Shown here: piece after piece, positions 22,854 to 24,921 of the stretch
Layout of the letters: each line of letters starts with the position of its first letter
Position numbering within the stretch: position 1 is the first letter of the stretch
From: an uncultured Campylobacter sp.
Lineage (GTDB): Bacteria; Campylobacterota; Campylobacteria; Campylobacterales; Campylobacteraceae
Assembly: GCF_938045205.1 (NCBI RefSeq)
Contig: NZ_CALIMY010000029.1
Location: 1-24,921, forward strand
DNA length: 24,921 nt
Direction: 5' to 3'
Program-made: the position numbers and the translations under genes
The notes under the pieces: model-generated
Told to the model about the DNA's origin: nothing
Databases searched by the model: none
The model's input: the letters and a program-made list of their open reading frames with translations, nothing else

Positions 22854-24367
22854 AATCCCTAAAATGCGCTGCATTCACGGATGCTCTGATCCCCGTAGAG
22901 GTCGAGTCGACATTCGTGCGGGGGCTGCCGGGATTTAATATCGTCGGTCTTGCGGGAGCTACGATAAAAGAGAGCGAAAGTCGCGTAAAAGCCGCGCTTG
23001 TGAGCTTAAATTTTAAATTTCCCGCCTCCAAAATCATCATAAATCTCTCCCCCTCCGACACGCCCAAAAACGGCTCGCACTTCGATCTTGCGATCGCGCT
23101 TCTCATCGCGCTGCAAAAAGAGCGCATCGACGGCGATTTCTTCGTCTTCGGCGAGCTCGGTTTAGACGGCAGCCTAAAGAGCACGGCGAGCCTCTTTTCG
23201 ATCCTGCTTTTTTTAAGCACGAAGGTGAAGCGCGCTAAAATTTTAGTGCCGCAAAGCATAGCTCTAAAGGCCTGCACGATCCCAAACTACGACGTTTATG
23301 CCGTGGGTAGCCTAAGCGACGCGGTCAGATTTTTTTTAGACGAGGAATTCGCCGCAAGCAGGCTCATGCGAGAAACCCATCCGCTTTTTAAAAACGTCGT
23401 GGAGATTGGCGGGCAAATTTACGTCCCCAACTGCGATTTTTCGCTAGATTTCAAAGACGTCAAAGGGCAAAAACGCGCCAAACGCGCAAGCCTGATCGCT
23501 GCGTGCGGCATGCACAATATCCTCTTTGAGGGCAGCCCCGGCTGCGGCAAAAGCATGTGCGCAAAGCGGATAGCCAGGATTCTGCCTCCGCAGAGCCTGG
23601 GCGAAGTACTGCTCTCGTGCGCCTACGAGTCGTTAAATAACAAGGACGTCGATTTCAGCGCACTGCGCCCCTTCCGCTCGCCGCACCACACCAGCACACG
23701 CAGCTCGATTTTCGGCGGCGGCAGTAGCGGCGCAAAGATCGGCGAGGTCGCGCTCGCAAACGGCGGCGAGCTGTTTTTCGACGAGCTGCCGCACTTCGGA
23801 AAGCAAATTTTAGAAAGCCTGCGCGAGCCGCTGGAGGATAATAGAATTTTGATTTCGCGCGTAAATTCCAAGGTCGAATACCAAACGAAATTTATCTTCG
23901 TCGCGGCGCAAAACCCCTGCCCGTGCGGAAATCTATTCTCCAAAAACCTCACCTGCACCTGCTCGCTAAACGATATCAGGCGCTACAAAAACACGATCTC
24001 CACGCCCCTGCTTGATCGCATCGACATATACGTCGCGATGGACGAGACTGGCGCGGACGATAAAAGCGACGTTTGCAGCGAGGAGATGGCAGATGCGGTG
24101 TTGCGGGCGTTTCGCGCGCAAAAGGCTCGCGGACAGAGCGAGCTAAACGCAAAGCTACGCGACGAAGAGACCGAAAAATTTTGCGTCTGCGAAAGCGCTG
24201 CGCGGGAGATTTTGCAAACGGCGATCACCCGCTACGATCTTTCGCAACGCGGCGTGAATAAGACGCTAAAGCTCGCGCGCACTATCGCCGATCTAGCAGG
24301 CGCCGAAATCATCGCCAAGGCGCATATTTTGGAGGCTCTTAGCTTTCGCATAAGGAGCGAAATTTGA
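22850..24367 (+). CDS. comM: ComM/YifB-family Mg-chelatase-like AAA+ ATPase
   Basis: A 505-residue protein with the ComM layout. The N-terminal Lon-like fold (about 1-170) has GLPGFNIVGLAGATIKES, INLSPSDTPKNGSHFDLAIA and FGELGLDG. An AAA+ module follows with the P-loop GSPGCGKS (228-235) and RSPHHTSTRSSIFGG. Its Walker B-type stretch is GGELFFDELPHF. NPCPCGN with the later CTC gives four cysteines, and the end has a helical Mg-chelatase C-terminal domain. In Vibrio and Haemophilus ComM is a helicase that helps branch migration during natural transformation. The same role here is inference, though Campylobacter is naturally competent. It overlaps def and the next gene by four bases each, so it is the fourth member of the tig operon. 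Confidence 0.93.
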   Translation: MKSLKCAAFTDALIPVEVESTFVRGLPGFNIVGLAGATIKESESRVKAALVSLNFKFPASKIIINLSPSDTPKNGSHFDLAIALLIALQKERIDGDFFVFGELGLDGSLKSTASLFSILLFLSTKVKRAKILVPQSIALKACTIPNYDVYAVGSLSDAVRFFLDEEFAASRLMRETHPLFKNVVEIGGQIYVPNCDFSLDFKDVKGQKRAKRASLIAACGMHNILFEGSPGCGKSMCAKRIARILPPQSLGEVLLSCAYESLNNKDVDFSALRPFRSPHHTSTRSSIFGGGSSGAKIGEVALANGGELFFDELPHFGKQILESLREPLEDNRILISRVNSKVEYQTKFIFVAAQNPCPCGNLFSKNLTCTCSLNDIRRYKNTISTPLLDRIDIYVAMDETGADDKSDVCSEEMADAVLRAFRAQKARGQSELNAKLRDEETEKFCVCESAAREILQTAITRYDLSQRGVNKTLKLARTIADLAGAEIIAKAHILEALSFRIRSEI

Positions 24368-24921
24368 AAAAAATTTTCTTTAGCACCGAGGAACTCGACG
24401 CGCGGGCTAGCGCGAAATTTGGACTTGGCGAGCAAATTTTAATGGAAAATGCCGCTTGCAAGATCGAGCGCGAGATCAGAAAGCGGCTCAAAAAGGGCTC
24501 GCGCGTTTTGGCACTTTGCGGCGGCGGAAACAACGGCGCAGACGCGATGGTGGCACTACGAAGGCTAAGCGGCGATTTTAGCTGCACGGCGCTTTGCGTG
24601 CTGGAAAATAGAAGCGCGGCGGGCAAATTTCAAGCTGATGCGGCGCGGGCTGCGGGGGTTAAGCTTATCGATATCGCGAGCGCGAAAGACGATTGCGGGC
24701 ACGTAGAGGGCGCGTCTAGCAAGGATGCCTGCGCGCATGAAAGCGTAGGCGGCTCCTATTTAAAAGACGCTGGCGCGAGCGAGCCGCGGCGCGAGCTCGA
24801 AAGCCTAAGCAACGCGGGCATTATGGGCGGCGGCGATAAATTAAGCACGAAATTTAAGGGCTCAAAATTTACAAGCGCTAAATTTGAAACCGCAGAACAC
24901 GGCGGAGATTTAGGCAAGCCA
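24364..24921 (+). CDS. nnrE: NAD(P)H-hydrate epimerase (YjeF N-domain), 3' end beyond the window
   Basis: First 186 codons of a repair enzyme for hydrated NADH and NADPH; many homologues also carry a C-terminal dehydratase domain, which would lie outside. The opening STEELDARASAKFGLGEQILMENAA and the nucleotide-site stretch LCGGGNNGADAMVALRRL (51-68) are the YjeF N-domain pattern. After LIDI (101-104), where the next core strand is expected, a segment of at least 80 residues begins that is rich in Gly, Ala, Ser, Lys and acidic residues. It ends in KFKGS-KFTSA-KFETA and does not look like the family. The start is TTG 24364 with AAGGAG upstream, overlapping the comM stop by four bases. The frame is open to the last base. 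Confidence 0.85.
   Translation, partial: MKKIFFSTEELDARASAKFGLGEQILMENAACKIEREIRKRLKKGSRVLALCGGGNNGADAMVALRRLSGDFSCTALCVLENRSAAGKFQADAARAAGVKLIDIASAKDDCGHVEGASSKDACAHESVGGSYLKDAGASEPRRELESLSNAGIMGGGDKLSTKFKGSKFTSAKFETAEHGGDLGKP

Overview
The window looks like chromosomal DNA from a Campylobacter of the higher-GC group (the C. gracilis, C. showae, C. rectus and C. curvus kind). The evidence is the set of genes and their order: argH, pckA and pycB together; a NifS-NifU iron-sulfur pair; tig-clpP-def; a SapC-family protein; and very frequent AAATTT words in otherwise GC-balanced DNA. The genus is inferred from protein similarity that I recognise by eye; no database search was done.

Layout. Positions 1-55 may hold the first codons of a minus-strand gene. 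A 450-base spacer follows, then argH (minus) diverging from a peptidase E-like gene (plus), an unrecognised 184-residue protein (plus), and a minus-strand block from about 3.5 to 10.4 kb. In transcription order that block is TRAP transporter small and large permeases (dctQ, dctM), pyruvate carboxylase subunit B (pycB), PEP carboxykinase (pckA) with its own promoter, and a CAP-domain lipoprotein whose start overlaps the end of pckA. From 10.5 to 13.2 kb come a DsbB-like membrane protein without its CXXC, an orphan type II pseudopilin, a CysQ-like phosphatase and a SapC-family protein. An AT-rich spacer of about 600 bases with strong palindromes follows, then an orphan CjaA-like amino-acid-binding protein, nifU and nifS, and folE. 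A TonB-dependent siderophore receptor, broken by a frameshift in a T6 run, lies between divergent folE and tig. The window closes with a tight plus-strand operon: tig, clpP, def, comM and a truncated NAD(P)H-hydrate epimerase gene.

How the genes fit together. The TRAP permeases, PycB and PckA suggest uptake of organic acids and interconversion of pyruvate, oxaloacetate and PEP, for gluconeogenesis and anaplerosis. NifS and NifU build Fe-S clusters. tig, clpP and def cover nascent-chain folding, proteolysis and N-terminal processing. ComM, the pseudopilin and the AAATTT density all touch on DNA uptake or surface machinery.

No phage, insertion sequence, CRISPR array, tRNA or rRNA was found, and no clear new multi-gene system. 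The observations most worth following are the DsbB homologue with E41 and S44 in place of the catalytic cysteines, hairpins that enclose stop codons at several gene ends, the dense AAATTT words (a form of the RAATTY site used in C. jejuni DNA uptake), and a low-complexity insertion with a 15-base KF period inside the epimerase gene.
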